Source: an uncultured Ruminococcus sp. (GTDB lineage Bacteria > Bacillota > Clostridia > Oscillospirales > Ruminococcaceae). Taken from it: DNA of 17,154 nt. The position numbers were made by a program, and so were the translations under genes. The notes under the pieces are model-generated. The model was not told the origin of the DNA and did not search any database. It saw only the letters and a list, made by a program, of their open reading frames with translations. Positions within the stretch are counted from its first letter, which is position 1. Every line of letters begins with the position of its first letter. Positions 1 to 7,161 of the stretch are shown one piece after another. The stretch covers positions 1 through 17,154 of the forward strand of contig CAMNFW010000013.1 in NCBI GenBank assembly GCA_946537565.1, in the 5' to 3' direction.

Positions 1-1
1 T

Positions 2-190
2 GTTACGCTGTTTCCGTGCAATGAATGTGCGAAGGCGATAATTCAATCCGGCATAAAAAGGGTAGTTTACTACAACAACAAATACAAAGGGACAGAGAGT
101 GTTATAGCCTCTGAGCTGCTGTTCAAGAAATGCGGAGTTGAATACACAGCCTATAAACCAAGCGGAAAGAAGATAATTCTCGGAATGTAG
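2..190 (+). CDS. dCMP deaminase (ComEB-like), C-terminal fragment
   Basis: Reading frame 2 is open from the window edge to the TAG at 188-190 and gives the last 62 residues of a zinc-dependent cytidine/deoxycytidylate deaminase. The Pro-Cys-x-x-Cys zinc motif (FPCNECAK, residues 4-11 of the fragment) supplies two of the zinc-binding cysteines. It is followed by the usual I-x-x-x-G-I-K-x-V-V-Y helix and strand and by the 'GVEYTAYKP' end. Family members deaminate dCMP to dUMP for dTTP synthesis; in Bacillus the homologue is ComEB. The N-terminal part, with the His-x-Glu catalytic motif, lies outside the window, so whether the enzyme is intact cannot be judged. A terminator follows 35 bases after the stop. 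Confidence 0.85.
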   Translation, partial: VTLFPCNECAKAIIQSGIKRVVYYNNKYKGTESVIASELLFKKCGVEYTAYKPSGKKIILGM

Positions 191-224
191 CGCAGGTTTA
201 TAAAGCTGATGATAATAATAAAAG

Positions 225-267
225 AAAAAACTCATAAAGAAGCCGGAACTTCCTTATGAGTTTTTTT
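225..267. terminator. Bidirectional intrinsic terminator between convergent genes
   Basis: A 13-bp stem with one mismatch (230-242 paired with 249-261) has a six-base loop CCGGAA. It is preceded by an A-run and followed by a T-run, so it works as a rho-independent terminator on either strand. It lies between the end of the dCMP deaminase gene (plus) and the end of the GGDEF gene (minus). Confidence 0.9.
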
Positions 268-298
268 CTGTGTTAAAAAGAATGGGGCGATAAAGTGT

Positions 299-2239
299 TC
301 ATTCTGATTTCAGATATTTTGAAAGTTTTTTCTTACGTTTTTGTTCATACATCACCTTATCGGCTTCAGTTACAAAGCGGAAGATATTATCGCCTGTTTT
401 CGGCACAGCGATAACATAGCCGAGACTTGCACTGAGGACGAAGGGGTTTTTCATGCTCTCATTTATCTGGGTGATATTTTTTTCAATTCTGTCTGTAAGG
501 TCGGCAGCAGATTTTTTAGTTGGCTCAGCGGCAAAGACGATGAACTCATCACCGCCGAAGCGGCAGAAGATCTCGTTATTTTTGCAGGACTGACACAGCA
601 CATCAGCGATACATTTTATGGCATTATCACCGATATCGTGACCATAGGTATCATTAATAACCTTAAGGCCGTCCAGGTCGATGAACATGAGCATTACGGG
701 GAGATGTTCCTCGACGCATTTGTTATAGATAAGATCAGTAGCCTGAACGAAGCCGTTTCGGTTATAGATACCGGCGAAGGTATCCTGAGCATAGAGCTTG
801 CCGAGGCGTTTCACGGCATAGTCGAGACAAATGAGCTTGCGGAGGTTTTCCAGTGAATTGCTGATATTAATGCACCAGGACTGGAACATAGAGTTATGGA
901 GCGGGACTTTGCTGTTGAGAATAACCATATAGCCGAGGCAGCGTTCACCGAAGTGGAGTGGGATAGTGTAATAGAATTTTCCGGCTTCACCGTCCAAAGC
1001 TATATCCGGCAGGATATCAGCGGAACGGAGATTGTCGATCTGATAGAATACGCCTTTTTTATAGGCAATGGGGACGATCATATTCTCGGTATAATTCTTG
1101 GGTATTTCGCTGTCCTCGCTGGAGAGTGTACTTTTTCTCTCATCGAATACCTCGGAGTCCCAGTTATCGCAGAGGCAGAAATAGAATTCCTCTGGGTTCA
1201 TATTAATAACGAACTGTTTAAGGGAGCCGATATATTCCTCGAAGGTATTGCAGGCGAGGAGGTCACAGGAGAGCTTATTAAGCTCGGTCATATAGGTGTT
1301 AGAGCTTTCATATTTTCTGTAGTTTGTATAATTCAGCACCTTGAAAGCCTGGATATCCACATCAGCATTTCCGCAGCAGCCGCAGCTTTCGGTGAAGCGG
1401 GTAGACATATCGAGGGTGATGCTGCGTTCCTGATCGATGTTATTGAAAACATTGTACAGCATTTTGCAGGCGAGCTGACCGGAAAGAGCGAGGGGACGTT
1501 CAACGGTAGTCAGTTCGATCTGGTAGTTATGGTTGTTGTAGGTATTGTCGAAGCCGGAGACAGCGATCTCTCCGGGAACTTTATAACCGGCGGCAAACAG
1601 GCGGTTTATAGCGGTTGCAGCCATAACATCGTTAGCACAGATTATAGCTTCGGGCATAAAAGGGGTACACTTAAGGAAATATTCCACAGCAGCTTTGCCG
1701 GCTGGGGCACGGAAGTCACCGTAATAGATGCGGTTAGGTTCAATAGAAAGCCCGTGTTCGTCGAGAACTTCGAGGAAAGCGCTGAGACGGTCAGCACTTT
1801 CGGGGTTATTAGCGGGACCGGAAATATAATTAAACTTAGTAAAGCCGTGAACATTGATAAAATGTTCAGTTATCTTTCGCATAGCGGTTTTGTTGTCGAT
1901 ACCGATATGGAGCATATCCTTTATATCATTATCAATGCTGACCGCAGGGATACCGGCAGCTCTTATCCTGCTGATAATATCATCGACAGCAGGCTGGTAG
2001 TCAATGGTGTTTGTAAGGAGTACAGCACCGTCGAATTCTGAGAAATCAGGCAGGCGGAAAATATTAAGCTCACCGGAATCGTGAGTAGGGTTGCCCATAG
2101 TACCGCTGAAAGAAGCAAAAACAACAAAATCCAATGAGCATTCTTTAGCAGAAGATGCTATGCCGTTAAGTATACTGCTCTGATATGTTTCGTTGATACC
2201 TGCAACTATTATTGCGATCTTATGTTTGGTCAAAGTCAT
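299..2239 (-). CDS. LacI-type sugar-binding domain / GGDEF fusion protein
   Basis: A 646-residue soluble protein with no signal peptide and no membrane segment. Residues 1-283 resemble the type-1 periplasmic-binding fold of LacI-family regulators: a 'KIAIIV' first strand, 'IPAVSIDN' at 97-104 and 'PGEIAVSGFDNT' at 222-233. The N-terminal helix-turn-helix is absent. A cysteine cluster SCGCCG (285-290) follows. Residues 310-470 form a linker region that may be GAF-like. Residues 480-640 are a diguanylate cyclase domain with DLDG at 521-524 and an intact RFGGDEF at 560-566. The RxxD inhibitory site usually found just upstream is not there (the sequence is CKNNEIFC), so product feedback at that site is unlikely. 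Inference: a cytosolic ligand sensor that makes cyclic di-GMP. The ribosome site AAGGAG (2246-2251) sits 6 bases before the ATG. The gene is alone between two terminator or promoter regions. Confidence 0.85.
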   Translation of the reverse strand: MTLTKHKIAIIVAGINETYQSSILNGIASSAKECSLDFVVFASFSGTMGNPTHDSGELNIFRLPDFSEFDGAVLLTNTIDYQPAVDDIISRIRAAGIPAVSIDNDIKDMLHIGIDNKTAMRKITEHFINVHGFTKFNYISGPANNPESADRLSAFLEVLDEHGLSIEPNRIYYGDFRAPAGKAAVEYFLKCTPFMPEAIICANDVMAATAINRLFAAGYKVPGEIAVSGFDNTYNNHNYQIELTTVERPLALSGQLACKMLYNVFNNIDQERSITLDMSTRFTESCGCCGNADVDIQAFKVLNYTNYRKYESSNTYMTELNKLSCDLLACNTFEEYIGSLKQFVINMNPEEFYFCLCDNWDSEVFDERKSTLSSEDSEIPKNYTENMIVPIAYKKGVFYQIDNLRSADILPDIALDGEAGKFYYTIPLHFGERCLGYMVILNSKVPLHNSMFQSWCINISNSLENLRKLICLDYAVKRLGKLYAQDTFAGIYNRNGFVQATDLIYNKCVEEHLPVMLMFIDLDGLKVINDTYGHDIGDNAIKCIADVLCQSCKNNEIFCRFGGDEFIVFAAEPTKKSAADLTDRIEKNITQINESMKNPFVLSASLGYVIAVPKTGDNIFRFVTEADKVMYEQKRKKKLSKYLKSE

Positions 2240-2576
2240 CTCACGCTCCTTATACTGGATTTAGGTAAAGATAGAAAAATTATACAAATAATAATATTTT
2301 GGGTATAAAATACAATAAATTAGGATTATATTGCTCTGCGCAAGAACCATATTGAAAAAATGGCGGTACATCAGAGCATAAAAGGTCTATTATCAATATT
2401 ATACAATAAAACTCAGAAAAAATCAATATATTTCTGCAAATAATATTCTTTAGTCATATTTACATTTTATTCACATTTATATTCCGGGCAGTATTATTAC
2501 GCAATATAATACAATTCGTTCATTTTCACTTTAAATGGCTATAAATCCAAAAAAGATTGAAATATACAGGGGGAAA
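2240..2576. other. AT-rich divergent intergenic region
   Basis: About 340 bases very rich in A and T with no credible reading frame. It separates the minus-strand GGDEF gene from the ppa promoter. On the minus strand a TATAAT (2279-2284) lies 40 bases upstream of the GGDEF start codon and could be its -10 box, but no convincing -35 lies at the right distance. A TTGTAT/TATTAT pair slightly upstream is an alternative. I see no clear RNA gene here; a small RNA cannot be excluded. Confidence 0.4.
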
Positions 2577-2632
2577 TTCGTCATCATGACGAAAATTTAA
2601 TGAATCATTTTGTCGATATTGACAATTGACGA
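2577..2632. promoter_or_regulatory. Palindromic operator-like sites upstream of ppa
   Basis: A perfect 17-bp palindrome TTCGTCAT-C-ATGACGAA occupies 2577-2593. A second, imperfect one, TTGTC-N6-GACAA, occupies 2610-2625 and overlaps the -35 box of the ppa promoter. A further half-site TTGACGAA follows at 2627. The arrangement looks like paired repressor sites. The regulator is unknown; this is read from sequence symmetry only. Confidence 0.45.
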
Positions 2633-2646
2633 AAAAATGGTATACT
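2619..2646 (+). promoter_or_regulatory. Sigma-A-type promoter for ppa (and probably prs)
   Basis: The -35 box is a perfect TTGACA (2619-2624). After a 16-base spacer the -10 box is TATACT (2641-2646), one mismatch from consensus. Transcription would start near 2653, leaving about 90 bases of leader before the ppa start codon. Confidence 0.75.
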
Positions 2647-2743
2647 TAATAGTAGAAGATAACAAAAAAAGGTTCAAAAACTAACAGGCGGAAAATTCCG
2701 GCGTTTTCGTGGGATTTACTGTCAGAGCTGCGGAGGGAAAAGA

Positions 2744-3277
2744 ATGAAAAATATCTGGCATGACATAAGTCCGAAGAGGATACATCCGGATCACTTTTAT
2801 GCAGTTATCGAAATCGGAAAAGGCAGCAAGATAAAGTATGAGCTGGACAAGGAGACAGGTTTGATAAAAATGGATCGTATCCTTTATACCTCAACTCATT
2901 ATCCTTCAAATTACGGATTTATACCCCGTACCTATTCTGATGATAACGATCCGCTGGATGTGCTGGTGCTTTGTTCGGAGAAGCTTATGCCGCTTACGCT
3001 GGTCAAGTGTTACCCTATCGGTGTAATAAGAATGCTTGACAACGGACACCGTGACGATAAGATCATTGCAGTGCCTTTTGACGATCCGAATTACAATATG
3101 TATATGGATATCGAGCAGCTGCCGAAGCACGTTTTCGATGAGATGACCCACTTCTTCACCGTGTACAAGGAACTTGAAAACAAAACCACAGTCGTAAATG
3201 AGGTCGAACACGCAGATGTTGCTAAGGAAATAATAGCACATGATATAGATAACTATATCGAAAACTTCTGCAAATAG
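2744..3277 (+). CDS. ppa: Inorganic pyrophosphatase, family I
   Basis: A 177-residue soluble enzyme, the normal length for family I, that hydrolyses pyrophosphate to two phosphates using magnesium. The signature D-x-D-P-L-D is present (D67, D69, D72 in SDDNDPLDVL). The other family active-site residues can also be placed: E23, K31, E33, R45 and Y57, then 'HRDDKIIAVP' and 'VYKELENK' in the second half. The ribosome site GGAGG lies 8 bases before the ATG. The gene stands 128 bases upstream of prs with no terminator between them. The pairing makes sense because PRPP-consuming reactions release pyrophosphate. A promoter with palindromic sites lies just upstream. Confidence 0.95.
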   Translation: MKNIWHDISPKRIHPDHFYAVIEIGKGSKIKYELDKETGLIKMDRILYTSTHYPSNYGFIPRTYSDDNDPLDVLVLCSEKLMPLTLVKCYPIGVIRMLDNGHRDDKIIAVPFDDPNYNMYMDIEQLPKHVFDEMTHFFTVYKELENKTTVVNEVEHADVAKEIIAHDIDNYIENFCK

Positions 3278-3353
3278 GCGGTCATTGACTTGCCTCCATA
3301 ACTGTAATGACTGAAGCCGGCAGGATCAAAGCAAAACAGCCGGAGAGAAGTAT

Positions 3354-3369
3354 TTGTCTGCTTGGACAA
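3354..3369. repeat. Inverted repeat TTGTC-N6-GACAA upstream of prs
   Basis: The arms TTGTC (3354-3358) and GACAA (3365-3369) flank a six-base spacer 37 bases before the prs start codon. The same arms with the same spacing occur at 2610-2625 ahead of ppa, so this may be a shared protein-binding site. It could equally be a weak leader hairpin or coincidence. Confidence 0.35.
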
Positions 3370-3405
3370 GTTCAAAGGTAATCTGAAAGGGAAAGGAATT
3401 TTTTT

Positions 3406-4551
3406 ATGACAGCTTCAAGTGAAAATTTATTCAGCACAGAGTCAAGTGCAGCACCTATCGGAATAATTGCGATGAAGGGAACTGAGGAGATCTCAGCCAA
3501 GATCGACAATTATCTGGTAAACTGGGCAAAGGTTGCCGGCTATGATATTGATACCTTCCTCATTGAGAGTGAATGCCCCCGTTTTGCATCCGGCGACGGA
3601 AAGGGTCTTATCAAGTCAACTGTAAGAGGAAAGGACCTTTTTATAGTGATTGATGTAGGCAACTATAACTGCAAGTATACCTATTTCGGCAACGAGAACT
3701 CAATGTCTCCCGACGATCACTATCAGGATCTTAAGAGGATCATTCAGGCAGTGGGAGGAAAAGCAAGAAGAATAAATGTCATAATGCCGATACTTTACGG
3801 CGGAAGACAGCATAGAAGAACCTACCGTGAGTCTCTGGACTGTGCCTGTGCGCTTCAGGAGCTGGAGGCAATGGGCGTATCAAATATCGTGACCTTTGAT
3901 GCTCATGATCCGAGAGTGCAGAACGCTGTACCGCTTATGGGATTTGACAATGTAATGCCCACATATCAGGTTCTTAAGACAATACTCAAGGAGATCAAGG
4001 ACATCGACCTGACTAAGGAGAAGTTCATGGTCGTATCCCCTGACGAGGGCGCACTTAACAGAAATATGTACTATGCGTCTGTACTTGGCGTAGAAATGGG
4101 AATGTTCTATAAGAGAAGAGATTATTCCACAATTGTCAACGGCAGAAACCCGATCGTTGCCCATGAGTATCTTGGAAATCCTGTAGAAGGAAAGGACATA
4201 TTTGTAGCAGACGATATAATATCTTCCGGCGAGTCCATGCTTGACCTGGCATATGCTCTTAAGGAAAAGAAGGCAGGACGAATCCTGACATATGCGACCT
4301 ATGCAATTTTCACAAATGGTCTGGAGAAATTCGACAAGGCATATGAGGACGGAGTTATCAGCGGAGTTCTTGGTACAAACCTGACCTACAGATCACCTGA
4401 GCTGCTGAGCAGACCCTGGTTCCACGAGGTAGATGTTTCAAAGTATATTGCATATTTCATTGAAGCTATCAACCATGAGGTTTCGGTCAGCAAGATCCTT
4501 GACCCTCACGCTAAGATAGATGCACTTCTTAAGAAATACGGAATGAAGTAA
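3406..4551 (+). CDS. prs: Ribose-phosphate pyrophosphokinase (PRPP synthetase), long divergent type
   Basis: The protein has 381 residues, about 65 more than the common bacterial PRPP synthetase. It makes PRPP from ribose 5-phosphate and ATP for purine, pyrimidine, histidine, tryptophan and NAD synthesis. Recognisable family elements in order are the ATP-site stretch GGRQHRRTYRESLDC (132-146), VTFDAHDPRVQNAVP (162-176) with the conserved histidine H167, the flexible-loop KRR (236-238), and the PRPP loop VADDIISSGES (267-277). The PRPP loop departs from the usual D-D-x-x-D-T-G-G-T pattern: Ser-Gly-Glu-Ser replaces Thr-Gly-Gly-Thr. Extra length sits at both ends, including about 15 low-complexity N-terminal residues. 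The start ATG follows AAAGGA by about 8 bases. A terminator follows immediately. The family assignment is firm, but activity with these loop changes is inferred. Confidence 0.85.
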   Translation: MTASSENLFSTESSAAPIGIIAMKGTEEISAKIDNYLVNWAKVAGYDIDTFLIESECPRFASGDGKGLIKSTVRGKDLFIVIDVGNYNCKYTYFGNENSMSPDDHYQDLKRIIQAVGGKARRINVIMPILYGGRQHRRTYRESLDCACALQELEAMGVSNIVTFDAHDPRVQNAVPLMGFDNVMPTYQVLKTILKEIKDIDLTKEKFMVVSPDEGALNRNMYYASVLGVEMGMFYKRRDYSTIVNGRNPIVAHEYLGNPVEGKDIFVADDIISSGESMLDLAYALKEKKAGRILTYATYAIFTNGLEKFDKAYEDGVISGVLGTNLTYRSPELLSRPWFHEVDVSKYIAYFIEAINHEVSVSKILDPHAKIDALLKKYGMK

Positions 4552-4588
4552 AAAAAACGGCGGCAGTCCACAACGGGCTGCCGTTTTT
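4551..4588. terminator. Bidirectional terminator after prs
   Basis: A GC-rich stem is formed by ACGGC...AGTCC and GGGCT-GCCGT around the loop ACAAC. It has an A-run before and a T-run after (TTTTT at 4584-4588). It overlaps the prs stop codon and can also end the convergent minus-strand gene at 4628-5062. Confidence 0.85.
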
Positions 4589-4627
4589 GTATTATAAATA
4601 TGAAAGCGTCTGACACTGATACTGAAC

Positions 4628-5062
4628 TCACATAAACTGTCTCATTTGCTGAGAGAGCTTTTCTTCAGCGGAAATAAGACGTTTTGCGATATCCTTTGAA
4701 CGTTCGTCAGCGGCTTTATACTGGTTCATATATCGGCTGAGGGATTTGATGCCCATATTGCAGCCGTCTATCATAAGCTCAGCGATCTTACCGTCAGAGC
4801 CGTTGAATTTAAGCTCGATGTTAGTTTTCAGCCATGACATACCTTTTGCAATGGGATCGGGTTCTTTACCGTTGTCACTGTAGTCAGCGAGGACGGTGTC
4901 CAGATCATTTTTCAGGCTTTGGTTCTCGGACATACTGTCATTGAGAAGTCTTTTCAGCTCAATATCGGAAGCATAGTCCATGACCTCATTTATAGAGGAC
5001 AAACCCATTTGGATGCCTGAATCACATTCACGCAAAAGCTTTATGGTATCCTGTTCCACCAT
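4628..5062 (-). CDS. Small all-helical protein, ferritin-like/DUF2383-like (uncertain)
   Basis: A 144-residue soluble, acidic to neutral protein that reads as four to five amphipathic helices with no signal peptide or membrane segment. Residues 1-60 (helices with 'QMGLSSINEVMDYA' and 'ELKRLLNDSM') and 75-142 ('IAELMIDGCNMGIKSLSRYM', then a charged helix rich in Lys, Glu and Ala) suggest a helical bundle. The layout recalls DUF2383/ferritin-like proteins of Clostridia, but there is no clear set of Glu/His iron ligands, so the name is tentative. The ribosome site AAAGGAG lies about 9 bases before the ATG. The gene is monocistronic: it is convergent with prs, and a terminator that closes the ddh gene lies upstream. 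Its function is unknown. Confidence 0.7.
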   Translation of the reverse strand: MVEQDTIKLLRECDSGIQMGLSSINEVMDYASDIELKRLLNDSMSENQSLKNDLDTVLADYSDNGKEPDPIAKGMSWLKTNIELKFNGSDGKIAELMIDGCNMGIKSLSRYMNQYKAADERSKDIAKRLISAEEKLSQQMRQFM

Positions 5063-5111
5063 AGTTATCAGCTCCTTTCGTGAATAGTATGACCTGAAAA
5101 GGAGATATTAT

Positions 5112-5161
5112 GCAAAAAGCTCCCTCTTGTCTGAATTGTTAAAGTTTCAGATAAGAGGGAG
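5112..5161 (-). terminator. Terminator closing the asd-dapA-dapB-ddh operon
   Basis: A 16-bp stem (5120-5135 with 5146-5161) containing one G-T wobble has a 10-base loop. On the minus strand it is followed by CTTTTT. It lies 57 bases beyond the ddh stop codon and separates the lysine operon from the next minus-strand gene. Confidence 0.85.
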
Positions 5162-5218
5162 AATATAGTATTTTTATTATAAAAATATCAGCTCAGATGA
5201 CCGCAGCTTTGAAAAAGA

Positions 5219-6208
5219 TCAAAGCATTGAAGCACGAAGCTCTTCGCCGGAGAGTTTTGAGAGATAAGCCGGTGGAACATCGAAAGCAGTTTTACAGCCT
5301 GTTGCGCCTTCATTTTTCATTCTGTTGAGGGCACGGGCGAAGCAGATGAGAACGCTGGCAGTGAATTCAGGATTGGATTCAAGCTTAAGTGAATACTCGA
5401 TCATCTGGTGAGTTTTTTCGCCGTCACCGGTGAGACCGCTTCTCATAACGAAACCGCCGTGAGGCATTGAATTATGCTGAGCGTTGAATTCTTCTTCAGA
5501 GATGAAATTTACGGTAGTATCATATTCATCGAAGTAATTTTTCATAGTTTTGATAGACTCTTCGATTTTAGCCAGATCAGCGCCTTCCTCAGGAACGACA
5601 TAGCATTCTCTGAGGTGTTTCTGACGGGTAGTGAGTTCAGGCTGGCTGCCGGAACGAACAGCATCCATAGCAGCTTCAATGGGAACGGTGTACTGAATTC
5701 CACGCTTAACACCTTCAACACGGCGGATAGCATCGGAATGACCCTGACTTACGCCCTTGCCCCAGAAGGTATAGCTTTTGCCGTTAGGGAGGATAGATTC
5801 AGCATAGAGTCTGTTCAGAGAGAAGAGACCGGGATCCCAGCCGAGGGAAATAAATGCAAGGTGACCGCTGTCTTTAGCAGCCTTGTCAACGTTTGCGAAA
5901 TGCTCAGGTATACGAGCGTGAGTATCGAAGCTGTCGATAACGTTGAAATACTGAGCCAGCTCCGGGGTCTGTTTAGGAAGGTCAGTTGCACTGCCTCCGC
6001 AGATTATCATAACGTCGATATCTCCGGTCATATTCTTAGCATCTTCCAGCTTGAAAACCTTAGCGCCCTCAGTGAGAGGCTTAACAGAAGATGGGTCACG
6101 GCGTGTGAAAATGCCTGCCAGCTCCATGTCATCATTCTGTCTGATTGCCAGTTCAACGCCTTTTCCGAGATTGCCGTAACCGGCTATTCCTATTCTTACC
6201 TTGCTCAT
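5219..6208 (-). CDS. ddh: meso-Diaminopimelate D-dehydrogenase
   Basis: A 329-residue NADPH-dependent enzyme that aminates tetrahydrodipicolinate (as its open-chain form) directly to meso-diaminopimelate, the lysine and peptidoglycan precursor. Family marks are the Rossmann turn IAGYGNLGKGVE (8-19), TRR for NADP (35-37), DSFDTHARIPEH (92-103), SLGWDPGLFSLNR (121-133), KGVSQGHSDAIRRVEGV (151-167) and MPHGGFV (248-254). The length is normal (Corynebacterium Ddh is about 320). The frame is open nine codons further upstream, but the ATG at 6206-6208 is the better start: TAGGAGG (6218-6224) lies 9 bases before it and the family N-terminus begins there. It follows dapB after 135 bases with no terminator, so it is probably in the same operon. 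The gap could hold a weak extra promoter. Confidence 0.96.
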   Translation of the reverse strand: MSKVRIGIAGYGNLGKGVELAIRQNDDMELAGIFTRRDPSSVKPLTEGAKVFKLEDAKNMTGDIDVMIICGGSATDLPKQTPELAQYFNVIDSFDTHARIPEHFANVDKAAKDSGHLAFISLGWDPGLFSLNRLYAESILPNGKSYTFWGKGVSQGHSDAIRRVEGVKRGIQYTVPIEAAMDAVRSGSQPELTTRQKHLRECYVVPEEGADLAKIEESIKTMKNYFDEYDTTVNFISEEEFNAQHNSMPHGGFVMRSGLTGDGEKTHQMIEYSLKLESNPEFTASVLICFARALNRMKNEGATGCKTAFDVPPAYLSKLSGEELRASML

Positions 6209-6343
6209 TGGTTTTAACCTCCTACAAATAATCAATTAGTTTATCCATAAATAAAATATGTAAAGTAACACCTGATGTCATTGAAATGAATCTGTCAGCA
6301 TTTCCGGTGAAATATTAGTGCAGCAGCGAGTCTTATTCAATAC

Positions 6344-7093
6344 TCATATAAGCATCTGCATATCGTAAAGACCGGCAGGCTTGTCCTTAAGGAAAACAGC
6401 GGCATTTATAGAACCCTCAGCGAAAACAGTTTTAGATGCAGCACTGTGGGAGAGGGTAATTACCTCATCGTGACCGGCGAAGATAACGTCATGTTCACCG
6501 ACGATAGTGCCGCCTCTGATAGCGTGCATACCGATCTCAGACTTTTCACGTTTCTGACGGCGTGAATGTCTGTCATATACAAAGTGCTTTGAATTGTCGA
6601 GGGTTTCGTTAATAGCATTTGCCAGCATGATAGCGGTGCCGCTGGGAGCGTCTATTTTCTGGTTGTGGTGTTTTTCGACAATTTCGATATCGAACTGACT
6701 GCCGAGTACCTCAGCGGCTTTTTTAGCGAGGTTTACCAGCAGATTGATACCCAGAGACATATTGAACGTAAAGAATACAGGGATCTGTTCAGCGGCGTTT
6801 TTGATCTGCTGGATCTGCTCATCGCTGTATCCGGTAGAAGCTACAACGATAGGGGTGCCGGTGGAGAGACAGTATTCAAGCAGACCGTCAAGAGAAGCCG
6901 GGTTAGAGAAGTCGATGATAACGTCGGGTTTTTCGGGCAGCTGAGAGGGAGAAGCAACAATGGGAAAATCTGCATACTGCTCAGTGAAGATGTCGATACC
7001 GGCGATGACCTTGCAGTCATCACGCTCCTGGACGCAGCTGTAAATGGTTTTGCCCATTTTTCCGTTGGCACCGCAAATAGCGATATTAGTCAT
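6344..7093 (-). CDS. dapB: 4-Hydroxy-tetrahydrodipicolinate reductase
   Basis: A 249-residue reductase that converts the DapA product to tetrahydrodipicolinate with NAD(P)H. Visible are the nucleotide-binding turn GANGKMG (8-14), DFSNP (61-65), ASTG (85-88) and the family signature EKHHNQKIDAPSGTA (140-154), with catalytic histidines 142/143 and lysine 146. It is slightly shorter than the E. coli enzyme (273) but complete. The ribosome site AAAGGAAG (7103-7110) lies 9 bases before the ATG. It is the third gene of the riboswitch-headed operon. Its product is the direct substrate of Ddh encoded next. Confidence 0.97.
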   Translation of the reverse strand: MTNIAICGANGKMGKTIYSCVQERDDCKVIAGIDIFTEQYADFPIVASPSQLPEKPDVIIDFSNPASLDGLLEYCLSTGTPIVVASTGYSDEQIQQIKNAAEQIPVFFTFNMSLGINLLVNLAKKAAEVLGSQFDIEIVEKHHNQKIDAPSGTAIMLANAINETLDNSKHFVYDRHSRRQKREKSEIGMHAIRGGTIVGEHDVIFAGHDEVITLSHSAASKTVFAEGSINAAVFLKDKPAGLYDMQMLI

Positions 7094-7123
7094 AAGAATA
7101 CACTTCCTTTCTGTTTTACAGCA

Positions 7124-7153
7124 GCCGCACGGCTTTGATACACACCGTGCGGC
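7124..7153 (-). other. Intercistronic hairpin between dapA and dapB
   Basis: A perfect 9-bp GC-rich stem GCCGCACGG/CCGTGCGGC has a 12-base loop and fills most of the 68-base gap. In the reading direction it has no T-run after it, so it is more likely an mRNA stability or processing structure, or a partial attenuator, than a terminator. Confidence 0.6.
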
Positions 7154-7161
7154 AATAATAA

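Noticed and set aside
341..2041. Two long plus-strand open frames (341-856 and 896-2041) opposite the GGDEF gene
   Set aside because: They are antisense shadows of a gene with recognisable domains, lack ribosome sites and give no family-like sequence.
299..2239. LacI-family transcriptional regulator
   Set aside because: The ligand-binding fold begins at residue 7 with no helix-turn-helix before it, and the C-terminus is GGDEF.
5474..6217. Plus-strand open frame of 247 codons opposite ddh
   Set aside because: Shadow of ddh, whose motifs are unambiguous; no ribosome site.
7124..7153. Terminator between dapA and dapB
   Set aside because: Strong stem but no T-run in the direction of transcription; kept as an intercistronic hairpin.
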